A DNA stretch of 64,000 nt, taken from contig JACMZG010000008.1 of the NCBI GenBank assembly GCA_018340805.1, forward strand, positions 21,236,760-21,300,759. Reading direction: 5' to 3'. The notes under the pieces were generated by a model that saw only the letters and a program-made list of their open reading frames with translations, did no database searches and was not told the origin of the DNA. Shown one piece after another: positions 47,996 through 59,522 of the stretch (the stretch's first letter is position 1; each line of letters begins with the position of its first letter). The position numbers and the translations under genes were made by a program. This DNA is from Microvelia longipes. Lineage: Eukaryota; Arthropoda; Insecta; Hemiptera; Veliidae.

Positions 47996-50171
47996 ATTTA
48001 TTTTTTCTGATTTTACATTTATTTATTTGTTATTCTAGTTCTTTATTCTTATTTATTGTATTTCCCTTTATTAGAGAAATATAACTAACCTCTAGTGTAA
48101 ATATACATTACACACTAGAATATACATTATTTTTATTTGCTAAATACTTTTTTTTAACAATTTTATATTACTTTAAACAATAAAGGATAAAACAATAAAG
48201 TACATCATACAGCACATAATACATCATCATACATCATCATACATCATCATAAAGTACATAATACAATAAAGGATTAAAAAAACAATAAAGTAATCATAAT
48301 ACACTATTAAAACTAAACAATTTAAATAAAATAGAAACCTCAAGAAAAAATACTTAAGCCGCACACAAGCTCAAGCTTTTGCGACTTTCTCAAAAATTGC
48401 TCTCCAATATTAGGTTAGATAGTTGCTCTAATAATAAAATTATTGTAAATAACTATAATACTAATTTATATTATTTTGCATGTTTTTTTTTGTATTCTAT
48501 AAATAAACGTATTTTATGATTTATTTATTATTTAAATATTACTTTGTTATTTTCATTATTAATTATTGAATCACTTGAATAAAAAATGCAAAGAGAAGTT
48601 GATATAAGACCAAAGGCATTGAACTTGATGTCTAAATGTCAAGACCTGTACCGTGTACCGTATAAGTAACATTTGACTGTTGTGTAACGCAGCTAGACGA
48701 GGCCTTCAGTCTTTGCTCTCCAGTTTTTTGGCAGTATTTTCATTTTTTGTAAAGTTAATGATTATACTTTTTTTTTTTTTTGAAAATATTTTTCAAGGTA
48801 ATCTTAGCAAATTGAGTAAGGTATATACAGAGTTAAGTTGAACAACTTCTGTAGCAATTTCTCTTTGAATACTTCGGACACTAATTATCTGTTTCCGTCG
48901 CGTCACTGGTCTTGTTCTTTTTTTCTAGATCAAAGACATATAATGATTTTATAAAGGAAACAAGACCGGAATGTTTCTTCATATATTTTTTATTCTTATT
49001 ATTTCTATACCAACCAATATAAATTCATATATAAATCCCGCGACCTTATTTAAACTTAAATAGATTTACGCGAAGCGATATTGAAAAAATGGTTTAAGAT
49101 TTCTGACTTAATTGGGATTATATAGATAAATAAAGATTAGTGCAGTGATGCAATATTCTTGGTTTTATTCGATCTAACTTTATCTATTATTTAATTGCTA
49201 GATCTTAGTAATTATACATAATTTTAAATTTGTTTTTATACCTATTTCTTTATAAACATAAATTGTATTTCACTTCTAATTCTATTTTTTAACAAGGATA
49301 ATATTTTTTTTATTTGTACAAATATTATTGTTTGCGACTAGAGTGAGCACACAGTTGAGTTGGGGCCTTATTTTAATATTTTAATTCTTGCATTTTAATA
49401 TTTACCGTACAAGTAGCCTTGCTATGGCACTTTATTTTCTAAACATGCACCGCTTTAGCATAAATAACATGTTTTTCTTTAATCTTCTTTTTTAGTTTGA
49501 ATTTTCATCTCAGTTTTTGTATTTTTTCGAATGTATTTTCGACTTCTCTAGTGTAATTTTCTTTTTTTTTGTCTTTATTTTTGTTTTTTACGATCTTCGT
49601 AGTAAAGAATATTTATCCTTTAAGTATTGATGATTAATACTAAACCTTTTACGCCATTGAGCTCCTAATGGATTACATTAGATTTGAATGATTTAAAATA
49701 CTGATAACTTTGATTCTTTTATGAATATAAAATTAGTTTTGGTTATAAATAACAGATTATAATTAGTATTAATGAGTAATATTTTGTGGTTTTATAGTTG
49801 ATCAATTAGATTATTAATCAACCTGAATATATCTTTAAATTTTTATGTACTAATAAAGTCTTGCATTATTTATATACATTGTTTATATACTTATATTTGT
49901 TGTTTGTTTTTATATTAAAAGAAAAATATTTGAATTATGTAACTTAATCCTAAATACCCGCGACCGAATTCTTGACACCTGTAACCAAATTCTCGACATC
50001 TTTTACCAAATTCTCTTACCTGCAAAACAGAAGTAATCTTAATTAGTGTAGTGCCTAGTTATCTCTTTAATTTTTCATCTACTTATTTAGTGTATTTATT
50101 TATTTACTTTTATTTTATATTTTTTCGTTTTGCAGTTTTTCATGTTTATTTCTTTTTGTAATTAGTTGGTA
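47996..50171. other. AT-rich sequence, no gene seen
   Basis: Contains ACATCATCAT runs near 48210-48250, a T run at 48768-48780 and a short 25-bp repeat around 49960-50015 (ACCAAATTCTCGACATC). No gene is recognisable. Confidence 0.5.
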
Positions 50172-50230
50172 GACTTTCAAATGTAACTGTTCATCATCAG
50201 TGCGATGATGAACAGTTAAATTTGAAAGTC
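50172..50230. repeat. 26-bp near-perfect hairpin with 7-base loop
   Basis: Arms 50172-50197 and 50205-50230 match at 25 of 26 positions (GACTTTCAAATGTAACTGTT then CATCAT) around the loop CAGTGCG. No surrounding array. Confidence 0.9.
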
Positions 50231-52014
50231 GGCTCTGTCAATAAATATATGTATGCTAAGTAGGTTGACATCGTTCTTTTTTCCGCTTATTTGGAAACTC
50301 CACAACTCATTTTACTATCATCATGATAATAAGTAAGTTTTAAGTATAGAAAAATTAAACTTATTTTTAAGAAGTTTAAAAATAAGTTTAAGACTTGACT
50401 TTGTTTTGCACGCATGTGTTTTTAATTGGATATTATATTTTATAATCATCCTAATTTTTTTTTCATTAAATGAAATACATAATTTTTTTAGAAACCTTTT
50501 TCTGTCAACTTATATTTACTTGCAAGTACTTGCAAGTACGATAATTGCACATTATGGTCATACCAATATTTTATACCTTACTTATAATATTGAAATCTGT
50601 TATTTGACAATTTTTACATAACTCATAATTCTTTCATTCATATATCAGAAACTATTTTATCATTGCGCCTTTATGGCTAAATATTAACACTTATCTAATA
50701 AAGTTTTCTAGTTTGTAGAGTTTTTGATTAAACGTCACATTTGTTTACGAGCTTAGAAGATTATAAAACGTGATTTTACTAAATTAAGAAAACTTCAGTT
50801 TTAAGATTTAAAACTTATGCCCCACAGCTGCAGATTGTCTATTAAATTCCTATTTCGAAATGCCTATCCTATTAAGTATTTTAAAATTTTGTTGTAATAA
50901 GGTTAATATTTTGTATGTTGTTAGTTGCTATTTAGTTCCTAAAATCAGAATGGAATGTTTTATTTAACTTCTTGTACTCTATAGTAGTTATACAAAAATG
51001 GTTAATTGGAAAATTGTAGTTTTTAATTACATGGAAAATTTTAAATTTTAAATACTAAAATAATGTAAATAATTCATTTCTTACGTAAGTATACATATTT
51101 TTATGTTATAATTCCACAATTTCTTCCACTTATAATAAATTCAATTATTCAAATATATTTGGATAATAAATAAGTCTGGTGTAACGTTTATAAAGCGCAA
51201 ATTAAGTGTCTCTATAAATCCAAGTTAACTTCTGGCTTATCTAGACTCTCTGGCCGAATAAACACCAGTGTAAATGAGTTCAAAACAGCTGACCCAAATC
51301 TACCTCATTCCAATAAAAAGCAAAAAGTACTTTCGCATCTTCATCGAGAGATTCAAGTGGTCATCTTACTAATGCGTAAATTTAATGTTAAGTTCCATCG
51401 AACTAACTTACTAGCAACTCTTGTCTACTGATATAAGCGTTTAGAATATTTTTATTAAACACCTTATATACTTAATATTTCACAAATCAAATCAACAGAA
51501 TTTATAAAAACCTTAATCAATTCTTAAGTTTCAAGTTATTGATTGACATATATATAAGTACAAAACAAAGTCGATTAAGTGACGAATAAATGATGATCTT
51601 TATCTCTGCGGTTGTTTCACAACTCGCCTATAGTTTTTAATTCTAAATTATTTTATTTACCCATATGCGTATAAAAATTAGATATAAAAATATAAGCAGA
51701 TTTTACTTTTAATTGGATTAAATTATAAGATATATATTACATGCATGTATATAAGCAGGTATATACATAGGTTCTATAAGTATAAATTGTTTACACTTAA
51801 TTACTGCTTTATGAATTTATTTTGCTTTTAAAATTTGTTAAAATATGATGTATAAATAATCTGGGTAATAAGCGTGATAAATACTTAGAGAATAAAATAA
51901 GAAAAATATTTTATTTATTAATTTACTCTACGTTTGAAAGTTCTTTATGGTCATTACTATGTGCTTATTTTATTCTGCTTTAAAATATTTGTGAAAAAAA
52001 TAATGAACTACAGG
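50231..52014. other. AT-rich sequence, no gene seen
   Basis: Near 50518 ACTTGCAAGTACTTGCAAGT is a small double palindrome. Otherwise nothing recognisable. Confidence 0.45.
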
Positions 52015-52022
52015 CTTTATAC

Positions 52023-52338
52023 CATAGAGATATATACTAGAGGGGGCATAGCCTATCTCAAATACATTGAGAAGCCAAAATCTTTTTGGGGCTCTCAGAG
52101 GCTTTGTGTAACCTTATTAAAACCTCCTTCAAGAGTGACTTAAGGTTATAATAAATCAATTGATTTTGGCTTTCCACACATTGTTCGTGTTTTGATTTGT
52201 ATTTTTAACATTCACCTATATAAGTTATTGTAATTTTGTACTGATTATTTGATTGTATTATAATCGAGTAAGTAAGGTTACTTTTTTGATGTTTCACAAT
52301 TTAACCTATAGGGCCACTCTAGTAATAATATCTCTATG
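52023..52338. mobile_element. MITE with perfect 8-bp target-site duplication (316 bp)
   Basis: The left end is CATAGAGATATATACTAGAG then GGGGCATAGCC; the reverse-complemented right end is CATAGAGATATTATTACTAG then AGTGGCCCTATAGG. The flanks CTTTATAC at 52015-52022 and 52339-52346 are identical. An 8-bp duplication with short TIRs points to a hAT-like enzyme, although the CATAGAG terminus is not a classic one. No coding capacity. The intact duplication suggests a relatively recent insertion. Confidence 0.85.
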
Positions 52339-52346
52339 CTTTATAC

Positions 52347-53014
52347 TGAAAATATAAGCAGCAGTTTTTGTCAGATGGCTTCATTCAAATCAACAGTCCT
52401 ATCTACAGCTCCAACACTTTGGACTAGTCGACACTTGATTTTTGCGATCTCAGGGTGAAAAACGGGAACCTTTGATCAAATATTTGTGTTACATTATTTT
52501 CTATTTACAATGCTTCCCCTCCTTCTTCAGGAAATACGAAGGAAAAAGCCTTCCTTAATCATGATGCAAAAATGATGAACATCGAAGATATAAGGCTCCT
52601 CATTATGGCTAAAAATTATTATTTGTTACACCAAATAATGGTGCAAAAAACTTGGGACCAAACTTCTGTGGTCCCAAAAAATCAAAATATTACGACACTA
52701 AATTTAAACTTATTTAGAACATTTTTTCTTGATTATAATATTTATAAACTTTCCATCTTAAGACGTAAAATGACCAAGACGTTATTTAACTACTCTCTAA
52801 ATCCTTTAAGCTTAAAACCTTTGTTCTTTTTCCTTCCACTTTTAATTTTTCCAGCAAGTAATGTTCTAGTTTAATATAATTTATTTTTAGCGAGCTAATT
52901 TTTATGATTTATAACATTGAATAATATAGCCTGTGTTTAATACGGTTATAATATAAATTATTACACTCACTTAATATAAAAAAGCGAGACTTATTTTTAT
53001 AAGACAAAAACGTT
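52347..53014. other. Sequence without recognised gene
   Basis: The 100-codon plus frame at 52.57-52.87 kb (Leu/Asn/Lys-rich) shows no recognisable motif. Confidence 0.4.
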
Positions 53015-53446
53015 ATAGACCAAGAGCCCAGGGGTGTTTTGTTAATAAAAAGTGTAATGGCTGGAACCGGTCTCAATTTTTCGTAAATACCTTCCTGAAC
53101 AAAGATCTGCAATTCTGCCGACTCGTATCGGATGGGTGTCCCAGGCAGAACGTTCTTTAGGGGTCAAAGGTTCTGCCTGGGACACCCATCCGATACGAGT
53201 CTGCAGAATTGCAGATACTTGTTCAGAAAGGTATTTACGAAAAATTGAGACCGGTTTCAGCCATTACACTGTTTGTTAACTTGGGTGGTAAATTTGACCT
53301 GTAAAGTGCGTTCTGCCTGGGACGCCCGTCCGATACGAGTCGGCAGAATTGCAGATCCTTGTTCAGGAAGGTATTTACGAAAAATTAAACCCGTTTCCAG
53401 CCATTACCCTTTTTATTAACAAAACACCCCTGGGCTCTTGGTCTAT
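53015..53446. repeat. Three-copy foldback that keeps one reading frame
   Basis: Copy 1 (53152-53015) is on the minus strand; copies 2 (53169-53280) and 3 (53309-53446) are on the plus strand. Each reads, without a stop, VLPGTP[I/V]RYESAELQI followed by LVQEGIYEKL and PAITLF or a near version. Copies 1 and 3 continue through INKTPLGSWSI and thus form the arms of a 432-bp foldback, while copy 2 diverges after ITLFVN. Several substitutions are conservative or silent. I do not recognise the protein. It could be a duplicated exon, a fragment of an element's coding region, or chance openness in young duplicates. Confidence 0.7.
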
Positions 53447-53452
53447 TATAGA

Positions 53453-55254
53453 GACCTCTATTTTAAATGATTCAAGCCTATTTTTTCGTTCTCAGGGATA
53501 CTAGAATGAAGTTAGGACACTATACGGGGCCCCTTCTCCTTTTCCATGGGCCACCTCACTAGCCATTTTTTACAAAGCCAATATATCACACCGTTTTATT
53601 TTAGATTGTAAACCTAAAATAAAAAACCAATGCAATCGGTAATTTAGTAATAATAAATACACGATATATTGCAATGTGTGGTAAATGTGGTGTTGTTTTA
53701 TCAAAACTGTATCAAAGTATATCATAGGCTACTGTGTGAGAGATCGTTTATATATTTTATTAATGTACAAAAACTATTAACAAACATATTCTAAGCTCAT
53801 ATGCATCGCTACATTGCTTCTTCGAGAAATGATTTACAATTTTTACTATCAGTTGTGCTGCTTTTAATTGTTTTTGAGGAGACATGATTGCTAGTTATAT
53901 GTATAAACAGTAAGCTAAATTTGCTAGTTATTTTCTATTTAAATTTGAAGACAAGGTAGGAGTGACCATAAATGGGAGCAAAGCAAGCAGTGCTAATATT
54001 TCTGCTTGTGATTATAATATGTATTTTGTATCATCTACAACCACTTTTTGATGACAATTAACAAGTAATTGTCGTAGAAGAAGGTAGGAGGCTTAAACGA
54101 GCCTAAAAATTGTATTTCATTTTCAACGATTTTCACAGCTAGAAAAATACCGATATCGAAGTTTTTGTCTCATTTAAATTTCACAAATAAATCAATCCGT
54201 TGGAATTACAATTTTTTTATTAATGATAAAATTAAAATTTTATTAATAAATTATTACAATTTCAAATATTAATAATAAACTTTAAGTATTCGTTTCATAA
54301 ATATATTTTAAATAGTTTGAATTTACATTTTAAATGTGCATATATTAGTGATTACATCCAATGGAAAATTAATCAAATGGATGAGAGTCGTAGAAAGAGA
54401 CGTTTTTTTCGTTTTTTTATCGGTTATACTGATAAATTGTAGCTTACTTAACTGGAATCTTTTTAATATGTTTAGAGAACCAAATTTACATTTCCACAAT
54501 TGAAGTATAATTTATTTGAAGCAAAATAATACTTTAATGATTGTAAGTTTGCAAAAATGTTTATAGTAATATAACTAGATCAAGACTTGTTTAACTGTGG
54601 CAGGTCAGTAAAGTGGCAACACTGTAACTCGTATCAAACTTGATCTTCAGTTGGATAAACTGTCACAATATAACCTGTTTAATGGAAGATAATTAAATGT
54701 TAGCACCTGCATCGTTTCTACAGGTACTGTTAGTATTATCTTGCGTCATAAATGTTTTAAGAGATATTTATACGGTAAATTAAGTTGAAATTAAATAAAT
54801 TGAATTAAGTGATAATAGGTTCACTGGTCATTCTTTTATTTCCATCCTGATCTTATCTAACTCACTGTAAGAGGGTGTGAGACAACGTCTTGGTGACAGC
54901 ACTTGCCGGGGGACCTGCTCGACAAAAGTTTACATTAACCTTTTTGTGCAGTTTTCTTTTCAGCGAATTTTCGAAGAAAATTATGAGGTTGGGGTCATGA
55001 AGAGGGGTATGGGTGGCTGGGGGATTACTCAATGATCTAAATAAATAAATGTATGCACGAAAGAGATTTTTGTTCCAAGTTTCTATGGGACCCGATAAAT
55101 TTTGAACACTTTCTCGGATCAAAATCAAACTTGTTAATGTTCCGAACTCTATTATTTAGGAAATATGTGTGACGTCTTTAATCCACAATAATGACCTTAC
55201 AAAAATTAGCTGCTAAGAAGCCGAAGACCTTTTGTCAGCTAAATCATCTCCTCT
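53453..55254. other. AT-rich sequence; one weak repeat fragment
   Basis: The part 54955-55140 (CAGCGAATTTTCGAAGAAAA, TTTCTCGGATCAAAATCAAA then CTTG) loosely resembles the flank of the (AT)n cassette and, inverted, repeat X. Nothing else is recognised. Confidence 0.4.
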
Positions 55255-55505
55255 TGAGATGATTTACGAGAAGTGCTTGATATCTGAGTAACTGTTTAAG
55301 TTATAAACAATTGACCGGAACGTTAAGCAAGAAATATATTGTTAAGCACGCAAACATGCATTCCGAAGGAAATTCGCTCAGCATACTAGAATTATTTTAT
55401 TTTTATAACCTTATTTGATGAATAAAACGATACAAAAGTATCGTCCTTACCTAGATTCGAACCCAGTGACCCTGGCTTTGAGTACTTTAAGAGCTCAAAT
55501 CTACT
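55255..55505 (-). repeat. Partial foldback-family copy followed by a tRNA-like SINE head
   Basis: ATTTACGAGAAGTGCTTGAT, GAGTAACTGTTTAAGTT, TTGACCGGAACG and GCAAGAAATATATTG parallel the right arm of the foldback at 59.34-59.49 kb. Directly after it, on the minus strand, GGTTCGAATCT (55463-55453) is a near-consensus RNA polymerase III B box within CACTGGGTTCGAATCTAGG. A matching A box upstream was not certain. Confidence 0.6.
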
Positions 55506-55600
55506 CCAGACTATATTCATTTGGCTCAAAAACACTGAAGATGAGACCCCCATTCGAATGTTTTATGTTTACTGATTTATGTTTACTGTTTTATGTTTAC

Positions 55601-55634
55601 CCACTCTGTTAGGGTTTCCACCCTAACAGAGTGG
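55601..55634. repeat. Perfect 15-bp hairpin
   Basis: CCACTCTGTTAGGGT (55601-55615) and its exact complement (55620-55634) flank the loop TTCC. T-rich TTTATGTTTAC repeats lie just upstream. Confidence 0.9.
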
Positions 55635-56224
55635 AAACCCCTACTCTCGCACTCTCGAAATGACGGTGGTAAATTTCCGGAAGGTAATTTTTAAAGGTTG
55701 ATTTAATATAATAATGCGTCACCTGATGTTTAAATGAAGTAGGCTAGATTAATAGAGTATCTGAATTCCTTTCCGTTAAAGCGAATTTCCTTTTATAACC
55801 TGCATGGTGACACTTTAGGTTTATACAATAATTCTAATGTAAAGTTATTATATCAGTTTAAATTGGAATAAAACTTAATAAATACATGAATGCGGGTTTA
55901 ATAGCTTCCTTATGACACTTCTTATACTTTGTGATACTTTGCGAGGGTATATTTGTGATCTGGTTTCTCTTTATTGTATATATTTCACACGTCACGACGC
56001 CGACGCCTACTTATGTCAATGGTAAGCTTGACAATCAATGTGCTTTATTAAAAGATTTATTCTTAGAACCAGATAATGAAACAAACGTTAAACGTTAATC
56101 AGTTTATATATGCAAATATAACCTTTAAGGTTATTTGAAATAAATTCACTACTTGTGTACTGGAGGAGCCGCCCGGGAGCGAGAGTTATCCCGTTTTAAA
56201 GATCCCCAACCATAAAAAATACGT
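55635..56224. other. AT-rich sequence, no gene seen
   Basis: Nothing recognised apart from a GC-richer patch near 56163-56185. Confidence 0.45.
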
Positions 56225-56230
56225 TATATA

Positions 56231-56302
<72 letters not shown>
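56225..56302. repeat. (AT)n microsatellite
   Basis: About 78 bases of alternating AT, followed directly by repeat X. Confidence 0.95.
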
Positions 56303-56305
<3 letters not shown>

Positions 56306-56420
56306 AAGCGGGTTTTATCAACACGCTAGTTCTCGAACGGATTAATATTTTTAAATAAAACTTGGTACAAAATCAACTTTGGGGATGACAAGAACTCCGT
56401 TGCTAAACCAGGTTGCTAAG
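56303..56420 (+). repeat. Repeat X fragment downstream of (AT)n
   Basis: TTCTCGAACGGATTAATATT then TTTAAATAAAACTTGGTACA matches 58211-58262. As at 58.2 kb it begins within about 40 bases of the (AT)n edge. Confidence 0.75.
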
Positions 56421-56504
56421 ACCTCATTAATCCTGTTTTGAAAATGCCTATAATCTATTGGATAGATTGTACGCATTTTCTTTAGAAATTCTAAAAAATG
56501 AAGA

Positions 56505-56600
56505 AGCTCAGTTTTAGTGAATTTCCTTTGAAAATTCGCCTAATGGGATAGGCGTCATAGCGGAATTTGAACCTCGGACCACGACACAAATCCGTTTCAG
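56505..56600 (-). repeat. SINE-like fragment with RNA polymerase III B box
   Basis: On the minus strand GGTTCAAATTCC (56573-56562) matches the B-box consensus, followed by GCTATGACGCCTATCCCATT and AGGCGAATTTTCAAAGGAAA. The trailing part is related to the left flank of the (AT)n cassette at 35.6 and 35.9 kb. No clear A box. Confidence 0.55.
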
Positions 56601-56649
56601 AGGTCCCTAATGATGAAAAAATACGTTTCGCGAAACCTTTATATATATC

Positions 56650-57898
56650 CTATATATATACCTTTATATTTACTAACATAAGACTGCACTCTAACACTTG
56701 CTATACAAATAATCCTAGTCACTGTTCTTGTCCTCAGATAAATTCTGTGGATACGATTAAATACTTGGGAATATTAATTGACAAAACAATAAGTTGGAAA
56801 CCGCATATAGCCTCACTCACGAAAAGACTGAGACAGACGATTTATATATTTGCAAGATTAAGAGAATTCTTGAGTTTAAAACAATTAAGAGTTGTGTACT
56901 TTGCTCTAGTAAACTCGCTTCTCAGCTATGGCATTATTGCTTGGGGATCTGCTCCTCAGTCTAACTTGTCTCCTTTGACAGTAGCACAAAATATAATACT
57001 TAGAGTCATCCACAAGAAAGCTCCCAGAGAAAGCTGTAGTCATCTATTTAAGTCATTCAAAGTACTTGGATTGAGAGAGATGTTTGAATTAGCGTCCCTG
57101 GTTCGTTTATATAGTGGCAAGCACAATATTAAAAAAATAGAACATTTAGTAGGTACTAGGAATGCTAAGAGACAACTCTATCAAATACCATACTACAGAT
57201 CCACTACAGCCCAGAGGCATTGGAAATATACTAGTGTTGCAAAATATAATGCTCTCCCTAATCATTTACAACAAGCTGATAATGCAAAGAAATTCAAAGA
57301 AAAAATAAATCTTTACTTTATAGAAAATTACTAATCAAGAAGGTTTAAAAAAATTAAATATAAATTACAATAATATTATTTAATTAATTGATAGACTTAT
57401 TAATTTATTTTATTATTATATTATATATCCTTTTATTTTATTTATTTATTTTTGTTTATTTATCTACTTAAAATATTTAACGTACAAATCAGTATTTTAT
57501 TTGAATATAATTTGGTAAGACCTTACAATATTTTTATTTTATTTATTTTTTTTTTATTTATTTTTTTTATTTTTTTTTATTTTTTAATAAATTATCTACT
57601 ATAAAACATTATATTACATAACATTAAACTAGAGTTAAAAATATTATTTTTATAAACTTTTGGAACTGTTTAATGATTCCACGGTTCTCTTAACTCCATA
57701 CCCCTTCCCACGCCACAAGACTTTAGTCTTATTAGTGGGGTGATTCCAGGTTGACTAATTATATAAATTAATTTAATTTTTAGTTTTACTATATTCAAAC
57801 TTTGTTATAAACAAATAATTTTAATTTATATAAAATGTAAAATGTAATTAATATTATTAATAAAGGAATAATTAATAAAAAAAAAAAAAAAAAAAAAA
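56650..57898 (+). pseudogene. 5'-truncated LINE with reverse-transcriptase C-terminus, 3' UTR and poly(A)
   Basis: An uninterrupted frame to 57334 reads SVDTIKYLGILIDKTISW, then YFALVNSLLSYGIIAWGSAP, LTVAQNIILRVIHKKAPRES and near the end YNALPNHLQQADNAKKFKEK: thumb and C-terminal region of a jockey/CR1-group reverse transcriptase, lacking the catalytic palm (upstream is truncated near 56650). A 3' region of about 540 bp includes AATAAAGGAATAATTAAT and a clean A tract at 57877-57898. The preserved frame and tail point to a younger insertion than the LINE at 15 kb. The A tract runs straight into (AT)n. Confidence 0.85.
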
Positions 57899-58192
<294 letters not shown>

Positions 58193-58194
58193 TT

Positions 58195-58740
58195 CTAGAC
58201 ACTTTCTTGTAAACACTCTATCTTTCGAACGGATTAATATTTTTTAACCAAACTTGGTACAAAAATCAAACTTGAGGAGGACTGGTACAAAAACCTGGAA
58301 AACCAGGTTTTTGTGACGTCATTAACCCGGTTTGCTGAGTCAGCGAAATTTTCAAAAAATCAGCAAAATTCAGGGTTAATATTTTTCGCCGCGAAAAACA
58401 TTAATATTTATGTTTTTTGAGACGCTGAATCGAATGAAACCAGTCCGAAGTCGATACGACCACTCTAAGTGACCTAAAAGTCGAAAAAACCATTGTAAAT
58501 TACCGAAAACCAAAATTTAGGTCGATAAAAAATAAATTTCGAGTAGGGTGTCGTTTTCTATGTAATTTTGGGCGCTGAATCGAATGAAACCGGTCCGAAG
58601 TCGATATGACCGCTTTAAGTTACCAAAAAGTCGAAAAAACCACAAAAATTATAGAAAACCAATATTACGGTCGTTGAAAATTAAATTTCGAGTAGGGTGT
58701 CGTTTTTAATGTTTTTTGGGCCTCTGAGTTGAATGCCAGT
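58195..58740 (+). repeat. Repeat X, fullest copy, with 150-bp tandem units
   Basis: After (AT)n the sequence reads TTTCGAACGGATTAATATTT and AACTTGGTACAAAAATCAAA, then GTTTGCTGAGTCAGCGAAA. From 58423 a unit starting GCTGAATCGAATGAAACC recurs at 58573 and, degraded, at 58722, a period of about 150 bp; each unit contains CCGAAGTCGATAnGACC and TTTCGAGTAGGGTGTCG. Fragments lie at 36.5, 40.3 and 56.3 kb, each next to (AT)n. No frame is present. The layout recalls tandem-repeat-bearing Helitron-like elements such as DINE-1, but no Helitron ends were found. Confidence 0.75.
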
Positions 58741-58995
58741 GGTCCGGAGTCAATACGACCACTCAAACTCAGGGTACCTGGGTTCACATCCTGGAAGGGT
58801 CGATTATTTTTTATCGTTTTTTTTTACTTAATATAAGTTTACAACTAGAAAATAATTCTGGCGCGGTGGTCCGCATGTCGGGCGAATTTCCTTTGGATGC
58901 GAGCACTAAAACCCAGAGTACCTGGGTTTTAAATCCTAGAAGGGACAGTAATTTTTTATCGTTTTTTTTTACCTAATATAAGTTTACAACTAAAA
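58733..58995 (+). repeat. Two tandem tRNA-like SINE heads, 143-bp period
   Basis: Unit 2 starts TGGCGCGGTGGTCCGCATGT (58859), where TGGCGCGGTGG fits the A-box consensus at 10 of 11 positions, and carries GGTTTTAAATCC (58924-58935) as a B-box-like word. Unit 1 has CCAGTGGTCCGGAG (near 58735) and GGTTCACATCC (58781-58791). Both continue with GGAAGGGTCGATTATTTTTT or a near match and a T run, then ATATAAGTTTACAACTA. The spacing of corresponding words is 143 bp, and the foldback's left arm starts one further period on (59002). A-box to B-box distance in unit 2 is longer than in an ordinary tRNA. Confidence 0.65.
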
Positions 58996-59000
58996 AATAA

Positions 59001-59522
59001 TTCCGGCGCGGTAGTCCGCTGTCGGGCGAATTTCATTTAGTATGCGTGTTTCCGTGCTAAACAACCCATTTCTTGCTTATGCATGAACCATGCCCATTGC
59101 GTGGTTCCGGTTCATGCTTTAGAACCTAAGCAGTTACTCAATTATCAATGAGTTACGAGCACTGCTCGTAACTCATTTTGTCTGTATTTTCCAAAGGAAA
59201 TGCTCTAAAACCTTTAAAGATAACTGACTAAGCTTAAAGATAAGTTACTAAGTTTTAAACTAGTGCAAATAATAGTGTGTAATTCTAATTTTAGAGGCAT
59301 AGTTTTGTACAACCAACTGAATAATTATGCGCATTTCCTTTGGAAAATACAGACAAAATGAGTTACGAGCAGTGCTTGACAATTGAGTAACTGCTTAGGT
59401 TCTAAAGCATGAACCGGAACCACGCAATGGGGATGGTTCATGCATAAGCAAGAAATGGGTTGTTTAGCACGGAAATACGCATACTAAATGAAATTCGCCC
59501 GACATGCGGACCACCGCGCCAG
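59001..59522. repeat. Large foldback (about 190-bp arms) with SINE-like termini
   Basis: The left arm (59001-59202) runs from GGCGCGGTAGTCCGCTGTCG through ATGCATGAACCATGCCCATT and CCTAAGCAGTTACTCAATT to TGTCTGTATTTTCCAAAGGA. The right arm (59330-59522) is its reverse complement and ends ATGCGGACCACCGCGCC. Inside the left arm lies a smaller palindrome ATGAGTTACGAGCA / TGCTCGTAACTCAT with a 1-base spacer, of which the right arm retains only one half. No coding frame. A partial relative lies at 55255-55390. Confidence 0.85.
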
